From contig CATIUR010000004.1 in NCBI GenBank assembly GCA_949592205.1, forward strand, positions 82,931,337-82,995,336: a stretch of 64,000 bases of DNA, read 5' to 3'. The DNA comes from Helichrysum umbraculigerum (lineage: Eukaryota > Streptophyta > Magnoliopsida > Asterales > Asteraceae). A model generated the notes under the pieces. That model saw only the letters and a list, made by a program, of their open reading frames with translations, was not told the DNA's origin and searched no databases. The position numbers and the translations under genes are program-made. Shown here in pieces: positions 18,601 to 30,017 of this stretch (positions within the stretch are counted from its first letter, which is position 1; the number at the start of each line of letters is the position of its first letter).

Positions 18601-19656
18601 ATGGCTAGAGCATTTGACAAGGGCCACAATATTTTGGTGGATCTGAACCTTGAAGCCAAGCGGGCTGACAGGGTTGCTGATATTCTTCGTTTTGTTGCAC
18701 GATCACGGATTAGATACGCCATTACGGCCAATCCTCCTATCTCTCAGGCTATACTGAATGATTTCTGGACGGATATAGTATATGACGAATCTGTCAACCC
18801 GCCAGAGATTCGAGCTACAGTTAGTGGCCAACCTGTTACGTTTTCGGCTGGTAATCTCCGTGAGAATTTGCAGCTAGGTACAGTAGAACAGGAGAATGGG
18901 GATATTGAGTATCCTATGGATTTTATAGAGGGTGCTATAGGCCGTATGGGTTATACGGGTGATAGACGTGGACGTCAATTCCAGAAACCTCTGGTTATTG
19001 GTCAGTGGAGGTTTCTCTGGCACGTGATGAATATCGTTTTTGCAGCGAAGAAGGGTGGATTTGATGAGTTGAGCCCTGCGATTTTATCGGCTGCGCTGTC
19101 ACTGGTTTATAATAAACCATACAGTTTTTGTGATTATATTTTTGGTGAGATTGCGAAACAGATATCGGGGTCTGTTAGATCAAGATTTTTGGTTTACCCG
19201 CGATTTTGCATGTTGATTATCCGTGCGCGTCTACCGGATTTGGCTATACCTGAACCACATCTAGTGGTTAATATGATTGACCATCGTGGGTATAACGCCA
19301 TGTTCATGCAGACGGTTAGGAAGGAGGGAGTGGTGAAACCGGAGGTCAGACCACTCTTTGGGTATGTTATTGACCCGAACTACGTTGCACCGCCAAATCA
19401 TGGGTGGTTAGACGTTGCTCCTACTGCTGCTGCTGCTCCTGCTGATGCTGATGTTGTACCGGAACCTGCAGCTGAGGAAGCTCAACCTGAAGATCCACAA
19501 GGGCTCCTTGAGGATGTTCTTATTCAGGTTGGTCAGGTTGATCAGCAGGTGAACCAAGAGGTTGCTGCACTAGTTGTGTAAGAGGTTTTGGAGCAGAATG
19601 ATGATGCAACGAATCCTTTGCTTCAGGATATTGATAGTTATTTTGCACCATCTGAG
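18601..19656 (+). pseudogene. Sirevirus accessory (env-position) gene, exon 1, with one nonsense codon
   Basis: The ATG at 18601 lies two bases after a strong 3' splice-site-like CAG, so the mRNA may be a spliced subgenomic RNA. The first 280 residues hold a globular region (QWRFLWHVMNIVFAAKK, SAALSLVYNK, FLVYPRFCMLI) like the uncharacterised plant-transposon protein found after pol in Sireviruses. It occupies the env position, but I see no signal peptide or clear membrane segment. An acidic Ala/Pro/Gln-rich tail follows. TAA at 19579-19581 interrupts the frame after 326 residues. Reading stays open beyond it for 25 codons to GAG at 19656, followed by GTAATA, a plausible 5' splice site. The function is unknown. 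Confidence 0.7.
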
Positions 19657-19814
19657 GTAATATTTTATTTATATAATAATATAGATGCTTAGTTGATAGA
19701 TTGTTTTATTAATCATAGATGCATAATATTATTATATAATGATTCTGATATTAGATATTTAGTTAATTGGGTATTATTTCTGATTTTATAATATAAATAT
19801 CATTAACCGAACAG

Positions 19815-19904
19815 GAAGCTGAAGCTGAGGCTGTAAACCCAGAAGTTGTATTACTTGAGGGGGAGCAGATACAGCTAGATGAATCAGTTGTTGTACCGAC
19901 TGAG
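19815..19904 (+). pseudogene. Sirevirus accessory gene, candidate exon 2
   Basis: This 90-bp (30-codon) open segment lies between candidate introns 19657-19814 (GTAATA to CGAACAG) and 19905-19991 (GTATTA to CTTTAG). All three exons join in phase 0. The encoded Glu/Ala/Val-rich acidic stretch matches the composition of the end of exon 1. Intron sequences are AT-rich, as expected in plants. The structure is inferred from splice consensus and frame only. Confidence 0.6.
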
Positions 19905-19991
19905 GTATTATATCTGATTAATCTTAAATATATAGAACTTGTATGATAGAGCTTATGCTAATCATAAATGTTTAATATATTTAAACTTTAG

Positions 19992-20903
19992 GATCCTGTT
20001 AGATTATCTGGAGGTCGTGATGGTGAGACGGCTTCAGATGAGGATTCTGAGAATACACCTTCTCCTCCTCCGTCTATCTCTGAAAGGAAGAGAAAAGGTA
20101 AGGGTATTCTGGAGGAAGGTACTGAGGAGGTTGAGATTCCTACGATGAAGCGTCCGAGAACGCTTACTATTCGGGAAGTTGCTCAGGATACACCACAGGT
20201 GGAGATGGATGCACCGGTGGTTTCTGAACAGATGTCTGTACCGCTTCAGCATGAGGTTGCTGATCTAGTTCGTGGAGCTAATTTTCCGACGAATAAAACA
20301 GCTAGATTTGCGACAAACTTGCTTACGCAAGCTTTGTCTCAACCTCATACACCGCTGACCAGAGACTGGCATATTGAGTCTCTTACACTGCCTGGACCTA
20401 CAACGGTACCTGTTACTCCGACGACTGATGCTGAAAGGATTACATCCTTAGAGTCTAGGGTAAAGGATTTAGAGAAGCTTACTTCTCAGATTCCAGAGCT
20501 GGTGTCGAACAATCTTCTTCTTGCTCAGCAGATACTCAAGCAGAGTCAATCGTACAATCTGTTGATGAAGACTCATGATACTTTGCTTGCGGACTTCAAT
20601 GTGCAGAGACTGAAGTTATCTTCTTTGGAGAGTCTGGTCTTGAGATCGCATTCAGGACAGTCTACTCAGGGGGAGATATTGGTATATTTGGAGTCTTGCA
20701 GAGAGAATGAGCTGAAGAGGAAGAGAGATTCAGACAAAGACGATGATCCCAATGCACCAAGTGGTGAGCAGACTGGTCCTTCAAAGACTGGTGAGCAAGC
20801 TACAACTCAGGGGGAGTCTGGTGCTGGTGCTAGTGGTTCTGGAGTGAGTACAAGTGCAGATAAGACTGTACCGGGTGATACTGAAGCTGGTAATATAGCT
20901 TAG
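19992..20903 (+). pseudogene. Sirevirus accessory gene, candidate exon 3 (coiled coil)
   Basis: The open frame continues from the acceptor CTTTAG at 19986-19991 to TAG at 20901-20903, for 303 residues. It starts acidic and Ser/Pro-rich, has a Lys/Arg patch (RKRKGKG, a possible nuclear signal), then a predicted helical coiled-coil segment around 20430-20650 (ITSLESRVKDLEKL and QRLKLSSLESLV). It ends with a low-complexity Gly/Ser/Thr tail. A purely internal ATG start at 20145 is possible but less likely, because the frame is open and similar in character back to the splice acceptor. Function unknown. Confidence 0.6.
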
Positions 20904-21555
20904 TATTATCATAGTATTGTAATATTTGTAATAGTTTGTAGTGAACAAATGTAAACTTAATTTATTGTGTAAATATATTCGGCTTAGGGTTATTATTATT
21001 TTAAGTAAAATATGTTTGATGTAATTTAAGTTTATATAATTATGTTAAGATAAAATAGTGATCGAAAGACTTCCGACTCATTGAGTAGTCGAGCGGCATG
21101 TTCCGATTAATTTCGGCGGTCAAAATTTTATAATAACATATGCATTTTAGATTTGATTATGGACTTAAGACCGTAAGGTATATAAGTAATTAACAAGTTA
21201 AAAATGTATTAGTATTAACTAGACAAATGATATATAATTTAAAAGTTAACTTGATAATAAATTAGATCAATTAACACTTGGAAATTATATAAGGTAATTA
21301 ATAGTAAATTTAAATGTTTGGTGATTATTCACAATGCATTAGAATTTAAAATTAATTAATATTTATTAAGTAGACTTAAGAGATTTTGAATTGATTCAGG
21401 GTAATCAATAAAAGATTTTATAAGTTATTTGTAAATTGCGTTAAAATATACAAAAGAATTAATAAAGAAATTCTTAGGTTGATTCAGGGAAATCGATAAG
21501 AGAGTTTTAATTATTAATATTAATTTGTATTTGTGGTTTTCTCTTAGGATTGGAA
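20904..21555 (+). other. AT-rich spacer between accessory genes
   Basis: No gene is seen. It ends with a pyrimidine-rich acceptor-like TTTTCTCTTAG at 21537-21547, eight bases before the next ATG, parallel to the arrangement before the gene at 18601. Confidence 0.5.
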
Positions 21556-22572
21556 ATGCTTGATCTATCTGATTCGGAAGATGATATTTTTGATGAGATA
21601 GATGAAGACATTGATTTTGATCTTGAGGATGGAGAATTTCTACCACCTACAGATTGGACTGCTGTACCTGAGATTGTGCAAGACATTGGTGTAGATCCAG
21701 ATGCGAATATAGATGAACACCATGTGAGCCCATCTAGGACAGAAGTTATTATTGAAAATGAACAAGGTCCAATGGTTGTCGATGTAGATGAAGAAATCGA
21801 TGACTCAACCGATTCTGAAAAAGATGAAACTTTGATTCCTACCAAGAATCCTGCTATTTTTCTTAGGAAACTTCCAAAGCAGAAGAAGAAGATTGGAGTT
21901 TCAGAAGTTGATATTACAGGAAAACGTGTTCCTCGTAAAGGGATTGTTGGATGGTACTTTGACTCTGAGCTAAAGCTTTTTGCGATCAAAAGATATGACG
22001 GGGTTCAATATTTAGAAAGAAAGCTTGCAGTTTTTAGTTCTCTACCACGTTATGAAATATGTGATTTGGCTAGATTAGAGATAAACAACCCAAGTCGTGA
22101 TGATTATGCTGATCGTGTTGAAAGAATCATTAGACATGAGGTTGGTACAAATAAGTTTGTTCAGATTAAGCCAAGAAAGGGAAAAATTGTGAAACTACAA
22201 GAGATAAGTCAAAGAACTGGAAGAAGAAGAAGGAAAAAGATTTATCCAGCTGTTAGATGCATACAACAGATTCCACTGAAGACAATGCCACAGGATATTT
22301 TGGGAAATATGAAGAGTTGGCACGTGGATTCAGGAACTGGAGAAGCTGTTATGGTTGAAGCTGATGATGAGGTTGAAGGTGGTGAAAGAGAAATCTTCAG
22401 AGTTTATGATCATCGACACCTGATGTATATGTCGAGAAAAGATCTGTTAAAGTTAAACGAGAACAGGATTTTGACGACTATTGAATGGGCTGATTTAGCA
22501 AGAGATTATCAGTTGATGGTTAAAACTTGTATCAAGATGAAGATTTACGCAGGTAGTAAGATTTACAAATGA
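21556..22572 (+). CDS. Second Sirevirus accessory protein, function unknown
   Basis: The ATG at 21556 follows a splice-acceptor-like site. The 338-residue product is strongly acidic for its first 100 residues, then basic and globular. It includes KLFAIKRYDG and LPRYEICDLARL, an Arg/Lys run (GRRRRKK) and IPLKTMPQDILGNMKSW, followed by GEAVMVE. This resembles an uncharacterised protein I associate with post-pol regions of some eudicot Sireviruses; the identification is from memory. The frame is unbroken up to TGA at 22570-22572, 41 bp before the PPT, although gag-pol is broken. This could mean the gene decayed later, or simply chance. Confidence 0.7.
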   Translation: MLDLSDSEDDIFDEIDEDIDFDLEDGEFLPPTDWTAVPEIVQDIGVDPDANIDEHHVSPSRTEVIIENEQGPMVVDVDEEIDDSTDSEKDETLIPTKNPAIFLRKLPKQKKKIGVSEVDITGKRVPRKGIVGWYFDSELKLFAIKRYDGVQYLERKLAVFSSLPRYEICDLARLEINNPSRDDYADRVERIIRHEVGTNKFVQIKPRKGKIVKLQEISQRTGRRRRKKIYPAVRCIQQIPLKTMPQDILGNMKSWHVDSGTGEAVMVEADDEVEGGEREIFRVYDHRHLMYMSRKDLLKLNENRILTTIEWADLARDYQLMVKTCIKMKIYAGSKIYK

Positions 22573-22612
22573 AGACCAAAGACAGCGTGAAGATAAAGAC
22601 GCTAGAGCTATT

Positions 22613-22626
22613 GTCAAGGGGGAGTA
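22613..22626 (+). other. Sirevirus polypurine tract
   Basis: TCAAGGGGGAGTA directly precedes TGTTGGAACATAG, the start of the 3' LTR. A G-rich PPT followed by TGTTGG is the expected copia arrangement. Confidence 0.8.
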
Positions 22627-23210
22627 TGTTGGAACATAGAGTGTGACAACAGATCTAGCTTGAAATAGGACTGGTGTAATTATTATTACGTTTGTACATT
22701 GGTTTAGATTTGTAAATAAATATTTGTTTTGTTAGTAATATTCGTTAAACATATTATTGTGCTAAGTTAGACGAATGTTAAAATACGAAATAAATAATTA
22801 GACGTTTCATGCGAGACGAGTCGAGATCTCAAGTCGCAGCGAGTTGAGCTGTGAGGTGAGATCTGAACTCGCGTAGATTGAGTCTGGCGAGCCGAGTCCT
22901 TTACTGGGCTTGGACTGCGAGTTGGACCAAACTCGCAGGCCCATGCGAGCCGAGCCGGGATCAGGTTATTTAATGTTTTTCACACGGTGAAAAACATAGC
23001 TTTTGTCATTCGGTTTTTCTGATCTGCGAATTCACAAAACCCAGAGAAAACTTAAACCTAACGGCTAGGCTTTGACGTATTATTCGTTTAAAGTTAAGCT
23101 TTATAAACGCAATTATGAACGTATTCGTTACTAGTAAGATAACACCGTATTGAGGGATTCCGCACCTTAATACTAAAGATAACGAAGTTATCGATCCTAA
23201 AACTAGGGGA
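22627..23210 (+). repeat. Sirevirus 3' LTR (right end uncertain)
   Basis: It begins TGTTGGAACATAG after the PPT. At 22814-22950 it carries a dense cluster of GCGAG words in both orientations (GCGAGACGAG, GCGAGTTG, CTCGCAG), echoing the cluster upstream of the accessory gene. A short hairpin (TTTTTCACACGG/TGAAAAAC) lies near 22975-22998. The end is estimated at 23210-23216, where similarity to an Athila-type LTR begins. The 5' LTR is outside the window, so identity cannot be measured. Confidence 0.65.
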
Positions 23211-24125
23211 CTTACAGTAAGAAGCCGTGGAACTACCATGTAAAGTACGCTATCTAATTACTGAAAGGCATGGTCTGCATATGAAACACGTTTTAACAAA
23301 CTGCGAATAATCCAGGGATGTATAACTATTTGAAAAGGAGAGGTCTAAGTCATAAATCAAAGTAATTAGAGTTTAAGAAAGGTATTAACAAGATCTAGGA
23401 GAGTAAAGTCCAAGTGACCTAGGATACGTAAACCCCCTTTGATCTTACATATTTGATCATTTAAACATAACAAGTTAATAATTAGTTACACAATTAGAAG
23501 AACGAGAGATAAGCTTAGGTGTTAAGAACGGTCGGACCCATGAGACGATACACTACTTTATTCATGTACCTCGGTGTCTAACCAAGATAGGTTGCTTATC
23601 TTTCAACTAGTTAAGTATTGGAAGTCTAGTGTATTGCTCCGATCAGAATCATGATAACCTAGCTCCTAGTGACATGCCAACGGGAAATTAGTTGGTAGGG
23701 TTCTAGTGTTTACACCAAGTTCTATCAATCTATTAATCTGAAAGTGTCCCCATCATAAACACCTTCCCGACATTATATTATCTCAAGTCATGGTAAACCA
23801 CATCTTCCTTAGCCTTAGTTGTTCCTTATATGCTAGCTAGCTCATTTTAGTTTTATTGCTTTAGTAGTTTAAATTAGATAAAAACCCAAATAAAACCAAC
23901 TATCTGAACCCTATCTTGAAGACTGAATTATCCAAACGAGCTACGTTTCAAATTCGACCGTCTGGAGAGACGACCTTGATCATCCTTACCACGTACTAAT
24001 ATCAGGTACTTGTACCTAGTACCAGTAGGTAGTTTGGAGGTTTAGGCCTCGAGCAAAATAAATTTTAAAACACCCTGATTGCACCCTCAGTCGTTACAAC
24101 AACACCAACGGCTGGGGGCGCATCA
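23211..24125 (+). repeat. Truncated Athila-type LTR (3' third only)
   Basis: From about 23220 the sequence follows the plus-oriented Athila-type LTR: GAAGCCGTGGAA, then TTAAGAACGGTCGGACC (23524-23540), GATCAGAATCATGATA (23641-23656), GTGACATG, and a GGCGCATCA end at 24117-24125. The promoter two-thirds is missing. GGGGA occurs both just before (23206-23210) and just after (24126-24130), which may be a duplication or microhomology. Confidence 0.65.
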
Positions 24126-24170
24126 GGGGATTAGGTACTATTCACTAGTCCTAATTTGGCGGGTATCACA
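24126..24170 (-). repeat. 45-bp terminal fragment of a Ty3/gypsy LTR
   Basis: Read on the minus strand this is TGTGATACCCGCCAAATTAG and onward, matching the opening bases of the element A LTR (TGTAACACCCGCCAAATTAG at 37330) with a few changes. The rest of that LTR is not found next to it, so this is a breakpoint remnant. Confidence 0.6.
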
Positions 24171-24730
24171 TTGCAAGTGCTGAAGTAAGCGAAGTCTCTA
24201 GTAACCCTTCGATGTCATATCCGAATGCTACGAGATGGGAGTAATTAAAATGGTTTATATAAAAGAAAAATAATTTATAATAAAATATAATTAATATAAT
24301 TTAAATTATATTAATTTATATTATCCGAATTATGTTAATTTAAATTTATTAAATTGTAGTTGGGCCTTGAATTTTCTTCATCTTTGATATCCTGCCATCC
24401 TGGCAATTTTTAAATATATATAATTAAACGGAATCCTGGCATTTGTGGAACGTGAGAGTAAACTGGCGAAAAACGGTTCTGGCGCAAAATAACAGAAAAG
24501 ATCGAATAACCAATGGTTGAGATTGAAAGTCAACTCAATCCTACGCTCTATATTGGAAGTCCATGGAAAAATTAACCGCCAGAACGGTTATGAACAGTTT
24601 ATGAGGACGCTTGTGCCATATATATGGAAAATTTAATTTAACATTTTTGTTTTTTATTCTACCATTTATTCATTAGGTATGATATGGATGCCTCCTCCAT
24701 GACAACGGTTACTTTTTGTCATCATAATTA
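24171..24730. other. AT-rich intergenic stretch
   Basis: No gene is seen. It includes a very AT-rich block (24255-24355). A more mixed part at 24360-24620, with repeated TCCTGGCA and CCGCCAGAACGG-like words, looks like an old LTR remnant that I cannot place. Confidence 0.3.
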
Positions 24731-26031
24731 CCTATATACTAAGTGAGTAGCCCCCTAATGATATATCTACTTTCTATGATGCCGCATGTACCAAATTCCA
24801 CATGTCAAAAAAATCCTACATGTCAAGCTCTTGAACTTTCTCATCCCATTTGAGTTCATGTGATTAAAGGTGACTTTTCATTATCCCGTACATTAGTCTC
24901 ATAAGTTAGAAAATCATTTTTCTTTAAAGACATTCATATTAGTAATTACTTTAATTTTAAGAAAGTTGATAAAATATTATTCTTTCACTTCACTTTTATT
25001 AATTTTCACTATTTATTTTGGATGAAAGTGTAGGGTTTCTTTATAATGTATTATGAAAATATTGATATGATGATGATGATGATTGCTAATATGAAGACTA
25101 TTGCTCTGATAATTTATATATTTTGCTAAACTTCTTTAGTTTGTCTTTAAATTTAAGGAAAATGATTGATAGGCCTAATTTGGTATGACTAAAAACAGAC
25201 CTAAAGATGTGATTGGTAGGTTTGAAAAATTGATTGGTTGAGATTCAGAGAGAGAAAAAATTAAACCAATCAAAAAATTAGGCTAACTTTTAGGTTTATG
25301 CAAGTAGTCCCATTTAGCATTACTCTAAATTTAAAGGTTCAATGGTTTTATCATAGATCAGTTTACAATTTATCCTAATGTGAAAGTAAGTAAATGTCAT
25401 CCATGATATACAATACTTTTTGTGAGTTTGATTTCAAAGGATATAGCATACATATGCTTTCCTGTAGATTTGATCGAGTATACATGAAACCCAACCAAAA
25501 TATGAATAAAGATTGATTTGATTGTTTATTTATTTCACAAATTTATAATTGGATGTCTACATTGTGCAGTTTTAAGTGTATATTATATAAATACATGTGT
25601 GTATATTGTTGGTGAAGAGTATTTTGTTGATTCTTTAATTATAGTATAATCTAACTATGTGACTAAAGTCACTAATCATTCGATTTTGCTCTATCACTTA
25701 GTTTCATAAGTATTTAACGTTTATTTCTTCTAATTCAACTTTTATTTATCTGATGACACATATTTATTTATGTGTATACATGTTTTTTTTTCATGCAAAG
25801 ATACATTTCTAAATCATTAATCGACACAGGTGTAATTTGCATGATTTGTCCTCTTATTTGAACATTTTATCTCTATCATGCTTGATTGTTTGGTATTATT
25901 TTTATTTCCTTTTATTATTAGTAATAGTTTGACGTAAAGTTATATTTGCCTCATATTTTCTTTAAGTTTATAACTAAATAATGTACATTAGTAAAGTTAC
26001 GAAGCCGTCCATCGGACGGGATTCACACTAG
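24731..26031 (+). mobile_element. Non-autonomous Helitron
   Basis: The right end is diagnostic: a 6-bp-stem hairpin CCGTCC-ATC-GGACGG (26005-26019), then 8 bases, then CTAG (26028-26031) followed by a host T. The left end CTATATACTAAGTGAGTAG near 24731 resembles a Helitron start, but the expected TC is CC, so the start is approximate. No Rep/helicase coding is present. An internal block at about 25165-25320 looks like another short insertion. Confidence 0.65.
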
Positions 26032-26143
26032 TATAAAATAACACAATATTTCTAACCGACATATTTGTTAACATTAACATTTACATTTTTACTCTCAATA
26101 TTAATATTAGCTACCACATTTCACCAACATCTTCATCCTTTTA

Positions 26144-26346
26144 GGTTGTGTTTGGTTCGTGGAATTCAACAGAATTCGATGGAATTGGAATCTCAATTCC
26201 ATTCCACAAACATATTTAGTTCACAAATTGATTGAGTTGTAAGTCATCAAATTCCCCCACTCAAAAGGAATTCACATTCTTTTAAATTACAACTCCTTTG
26301 ATGAATTCCAATTCCATCAAAAAATTTCCACGAATCAAACGCAACG
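26144..26346. mobile_element. Tourist-like (PIF/Harbinger-type) MITE
   Basis: This 203-bp element has near-matching terminal inverted repeats (GGTTGTGTTTGGTTCGTG against the complement of CACGAATCAAACGCAACG, 3 mismatches in 18). It is flanked by TTA on both sides (26141-26143 and 26347-26349). TTA duplications and GTGTTTGGTT-type ends fit PIF/Harbinger MITEs. It is non-coding. Confidence 0.75.
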
Positions 26347-26429
26347 TTAGTATTCAATTTAGCATCTAATTACAACAACACGAGTGTCTATGTTTTCTTA
26401 GTATTCGACCCCAATATCAATCTTACTAC

Positions 26430-26434
26430 GTGTC
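26430..26434. repeat. Target-site duplication GTGTC (left copy)
   Basis: It matches GTGTC at 31780-31784 across the solo LTR 26435-31779. Confidence 0.92.
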
Positions 26435-27533
26435 TGTAACAACCCCAAATTCGTTAATTGTGTTTAGCGGAAGCATTTGTTTAAGTATGGGGAGTGCCAC
26501 AATACACGGTACATGCATACGTATCAGAGCATATGATTACAACAGAACATAATATATTAAGATGCCAAAAGTATTAATTACAAAGTTTACGATTCATCGA
26601 ATCGTACAAGTTAAAAGTAATAAGTTTACAAAAGTAGATTTCTGGAATATGACTAAAACAGTTTCAGTTATACTAGAGAAATCCATATGTTTCCAAAAGT
26701 TGGCATCCTAAACTTCACGGGTCGCCTAATTCTCCATGTGTGTTGGCGATTCTTACATGCGCAGCTAATTCCCTGAAAAACATAGTAAAAGTCAACAACG
26801 AGGTTGAGTGAATTCACAGGTTTTATGTTTGCAAGTACAGTTGGTAACCCACTTGTTGTTTATACAGTATCGTTGGGATGTCACCCAAAAGTGTAATTCG
26901 TAAAACCAAATACGTTTCCAAATAGTATTTTGTAGGAAAGTTCGTGTCCTAGTAGTTGTAGGAAAGCAGTATCCTATTTCCAAGTATGTTCTGCAGGGAT
27001 ATACGTATCCTAGTAGTAGGTATGTTACGTTGGGATGTTGCCCAAAAGTATATTTCAAGTTATAGTAGGATTGTAGGTATCCTATTAGATGATCGTAGGA
27101 ATGTCAGTATCCTAATCGTTTGGTGGGTCCATGTCAGTCGGAACCCAGTGCCCATGTCAGTAGGGACTTTTCATCAGTTTAATAACAATAGTAGACCCAT
27201 GCTCGCAGGATCTAGTGCCCATGTAAAAAGGGACTTTTCAACGGTCTGTGCCCATGTCAGTAGGGACTTTTTAACAGTTTATCAACAATAGTAGACCCAT
27301 GTTCGCAGGATCTAGTGCCCATGTCAGAAGGGACTTTTCAACAGTCTGTGCCCATGTCAGTAGGGACTTTTCAGTTGCTCAATCAGTTAAGCAAAAAGTG
27401 TTGCTAATCGTTCTCTAGCGTTTTCCAAACATGTTTATGCGTTTACAGTATTTATAGTATGAAAGCGTTATTTCGTAATCATCAGTTTGTGTATCGGTTT
27501 ACCAGTTCAATGTACTCCATTCGTTCGAGTAAA

Positions 27534-27538
27534 ATAGT
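27534..27538. repeat. Target-site duplication ATAGT (left copy)
   Basis: It matches ATAGT at 30018-30022 and demonstrates the nested insertion of the Athila-type LTR. Confidence 0.9.
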
Positions 27539-30017
27539 TGATATCACGTAAAAAGTCATGTTTTTACTACCGATATCTCTCTTATTCTGGAATGATTCTT
27601 GGCATTTTAATTCAAATATAGCACAAATCAGTAACATTATGCCAAGATGGTCAAAACAAGGTTGCACGATAAAAATCAAGCAAAACGGATGAAAAACGAA
27701 GATTCCACACACGTTTGAAGATTCAAGGCATCAAAACGAGATTTCAAGACTAAATTGCCCTCCATCAACATCCATTATTTCCAATATGTTCGTTTTCAAA
27801 ATACGAATCCAACAGAAGAAGAATCAACTGAAACGGATAAAGAATGAAGATTCTACGCCCGCCGGAAGATCCAAATGATTCGCACGCAATATCTGGAGCT
27901 AGGGACCTCATCTCAAAGCCTATCCTATGTGAAAATATTCGTTTTTGAATTACAAATCCAACAAAAAAAGAATCGACACAAACGGACGCATAACGAAGAA
28001 AACACGCACGAATCCAGAAACGAAGCAAAAGAAGGCGAAACGGGGCGGGACCAAGCCAGCCGCCGTCGGCCACCAGCCAGCCGCCGCTGGCCACAGTGGT
28101 GGCGGCGCCGGCCTCCCCTACCCCGTCTCGCTTTCCGTTTTTTGGTAACTTTTGGTACCTGGTGCACCCACTTTTCGTGTTGTACGGTACCCGGTGCGCC
28201 TACTTTTCGTGTTGTACGGTACCCGGTGCACCCTTTTGGCCATCTTTTTCTAACATGCACCCCTTGGTGCTAATGTGAGCCAAAGCTCACCTATAAATAG
28301 GAGGCTTAAGGCTCCATTTCAAAATGTCCCATATGTACTAGTCATATTACTTTCTTACTTTCTCATTCTACTTTCTTACTTTAAATTTAGCATTAGATTA
28401 GTTTAGCACTTTGTTTAGAGTAGAAAGAAAGCTAGGAACGTTTTGTAATCTCTGGTGTACGCTTGGAGTTACGCTCATTAATTCAAGTCTATTCCTTCTC
28501 GCATATTAATCTCGGTTATTTCTATCCTTATCTATCTTAATTAAATATGTTTGCTTTAATTATGCTAGATATCGTTTATGCCATGATTAGCGAGTAGATT
28601 ACTATTGTATTTGTTGTGATGTAGTTAGTATATATAATTGTGGGATGACTTTAAATGCGTCGTGAAATAATACGATGGCCCCGATTCGACTGATTACTCG
28701 GTATTGTATTGGAAATGCTTTTGAGCATAGTACAAATATATGGAAGCCGGTAACGACCGAAGGTAGTTGTATTATGGATCGACGTTATAAAATTGGAAAC
28801 TTTATGAACGGACTTATCTTGTGATTTTAAACCTAAAATTTACATTCGTCTTTCGATTAACAAACGTGATTGTAACCTTGTAAAGAGGAGTCGCGAACCT
28901 CAATACTCGGTCAGTAGTTATCTGTGTAAAAACTATGTTTTTAATTGTAACGTCATGCTAGCATTATAAAATGCAATATGATTACGTGGACTTGCCATGA
29001 GTATTGTACACTTCTGATCACAATGTACTTATCATGTAAACATCGCGAAGCAACTAAACTCACAACGGAAACATCGGTAAACGATTAAATACGATGTGAG
29101 CTACCATAGTATTTTCCGACATGGTCTGGGTTTGACTTTCTGTAAAAAGCCGTCAGCATTTTAATTAGTTGTTTTAGTTTAGATTAGATTAGATTAGGTA
29201 GGCTATAGGCTAAATGATCATTTACGAAAACCTAGGGATTTGTTAATTGTATTAAGAAAGACAAGTTTGAAATCCAACTTAAACCAATACTTTTTCCTGA
29301 AAACCATGAAACCTAAAGTACGGTATGCAAGAAACCTAAATGCTTTCCCTCGTTTATCACGCTTAAGTTTCATTGGTAGAAATTGATTAAATAAGTCCGG
29401 ACACAAGTTCTAAGTTAGTTGTTTAATGGATTCATAATCATTGTGGTATTAAGAACGGCTAGACATGTTATGGACTTGCTACTCTATTCCTTCGCCCACG
29501 AGCGTATACGTTCAATAATATGGGCCACTGACTCCCTCATAGGAGAGTGTGGAGAGTTGAGCATCGTCTGTCTAGTCAGAATCATGATACCTTAGTTCCT
29601 CGTGACATGTTAGTTGATAACCGACTAATAAGGAATCTATTGGTTATACCATAAGTTAATGAATCTCATAAGCAACCCAATTTAGTTAATCGTTTTCCCG
29701 TAAGAGTCATCATCCCACGATTATTAACTAACGAACTCACAACAAATACTACTTTGCATTATCTGACATCTTATTACATTTTATTCGCTTTATTTAGTTT
29801 ACTTAATTAACTGAACCAAAACCCCCAACGCACTCTTTTAAAAACATTTACCAGAAAAGAAAGATTGATTGGATCACCTCCGTTTCAATTCAGTTTCTCT
29901 TTAAGAACGACTCTAGGTCCAACTTACCGCCTACTAACCCTTTGGTTCAGTACTAGTAAGTCACACTTAGACCCCATCAATTATAAATTTTAAAACCACC
30001 CGTTGACAACCTCAACA
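27539..30017 (+). mobile_element. Athila-type solo LTR nested in a gypsy solo LTR
   Basis: This 2,479-bp LTR opens TGATATCACGTAAAAAGTC, close to the minus-strand opening of the element at 2820-13424, and ends CCTCAACA. It has perfect ATAGT duplications. TATAAATAG is at 28292-28300. Upstream of it lie Gly/Pro-codon-like GC-rich repeats (CAGCCGCCG, 28055-28090) and three GGTACC units with a 32-bp period (28154, 28186, 28218). The 3' part holds the blocks shared by all Athila-type LTRs here (GTATTAAGAACGGC, AGAATCATGATACC). Confidence 0.88.
28154..28300 (+). promoter_or_regulatory. LTR core promoter with 32-bp tandem GGTACC units
   Basis: GGTACC (in GGTACCTGGTGCACC, then GGTACCCGGTGCGCC, then GGTACCCGGTGCACC) recurs at 28154, 28186 and 28218, a spacing of 32 bp or about three helical turns. 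The spacer TTTTCGTGTTGTAC is shared. TATAAATAG follows at 28292-28300 and a GAGC/GCTC hairpin lies just before it. This matches the placement of the CCGTATACGG units in the other Athila-type LTR. Confidence 0.6.

Larger units (their letters stand above)
1..23210 (+). mobile_element. Sirevirus-type Ty1/copia retrotransposon, 5' partial, interrupted
   Basis: Order seen: gag with two zinc knuckles and a long coiled coil, protease, GAG-pre-integrase, integrase, RT, RNase H, two accessory genes, PPT and LTR. This is the copia order (integrase before RT) with the post-pol genes and large Gag typical of Sireviruses. The 5' LTR lies left of the window. A 10.6-kb Athila-type element sits inside pol at 2820-13424 with a perfect CTACA duplication. 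Disabling changes seen: a His to Arg change in knuckle 1, the insertion, a stop at 13803, a frameshift near 14702 and a stop at 19579. The right boundary (about 23210) is an estimate, because the LTR runs into another LTR fragment. Confidence 0.85.

Noticed and set aside
18601..19656. Calling the first Sirevirus accessory gene a true envelope gene
   Set aside because: No signal peptide, clear transmembrane segment or fusion-peptide-like region is visible. Only the genomic position is env-like.
27765..28278. Several overlapping Arg/Gly/Trp-rich frames on both strands
   Set aside because: They come from the GC-rich repeat block upstream of the TATA box in the Athila-type solo LTR; mutually overlapping and low complexity.
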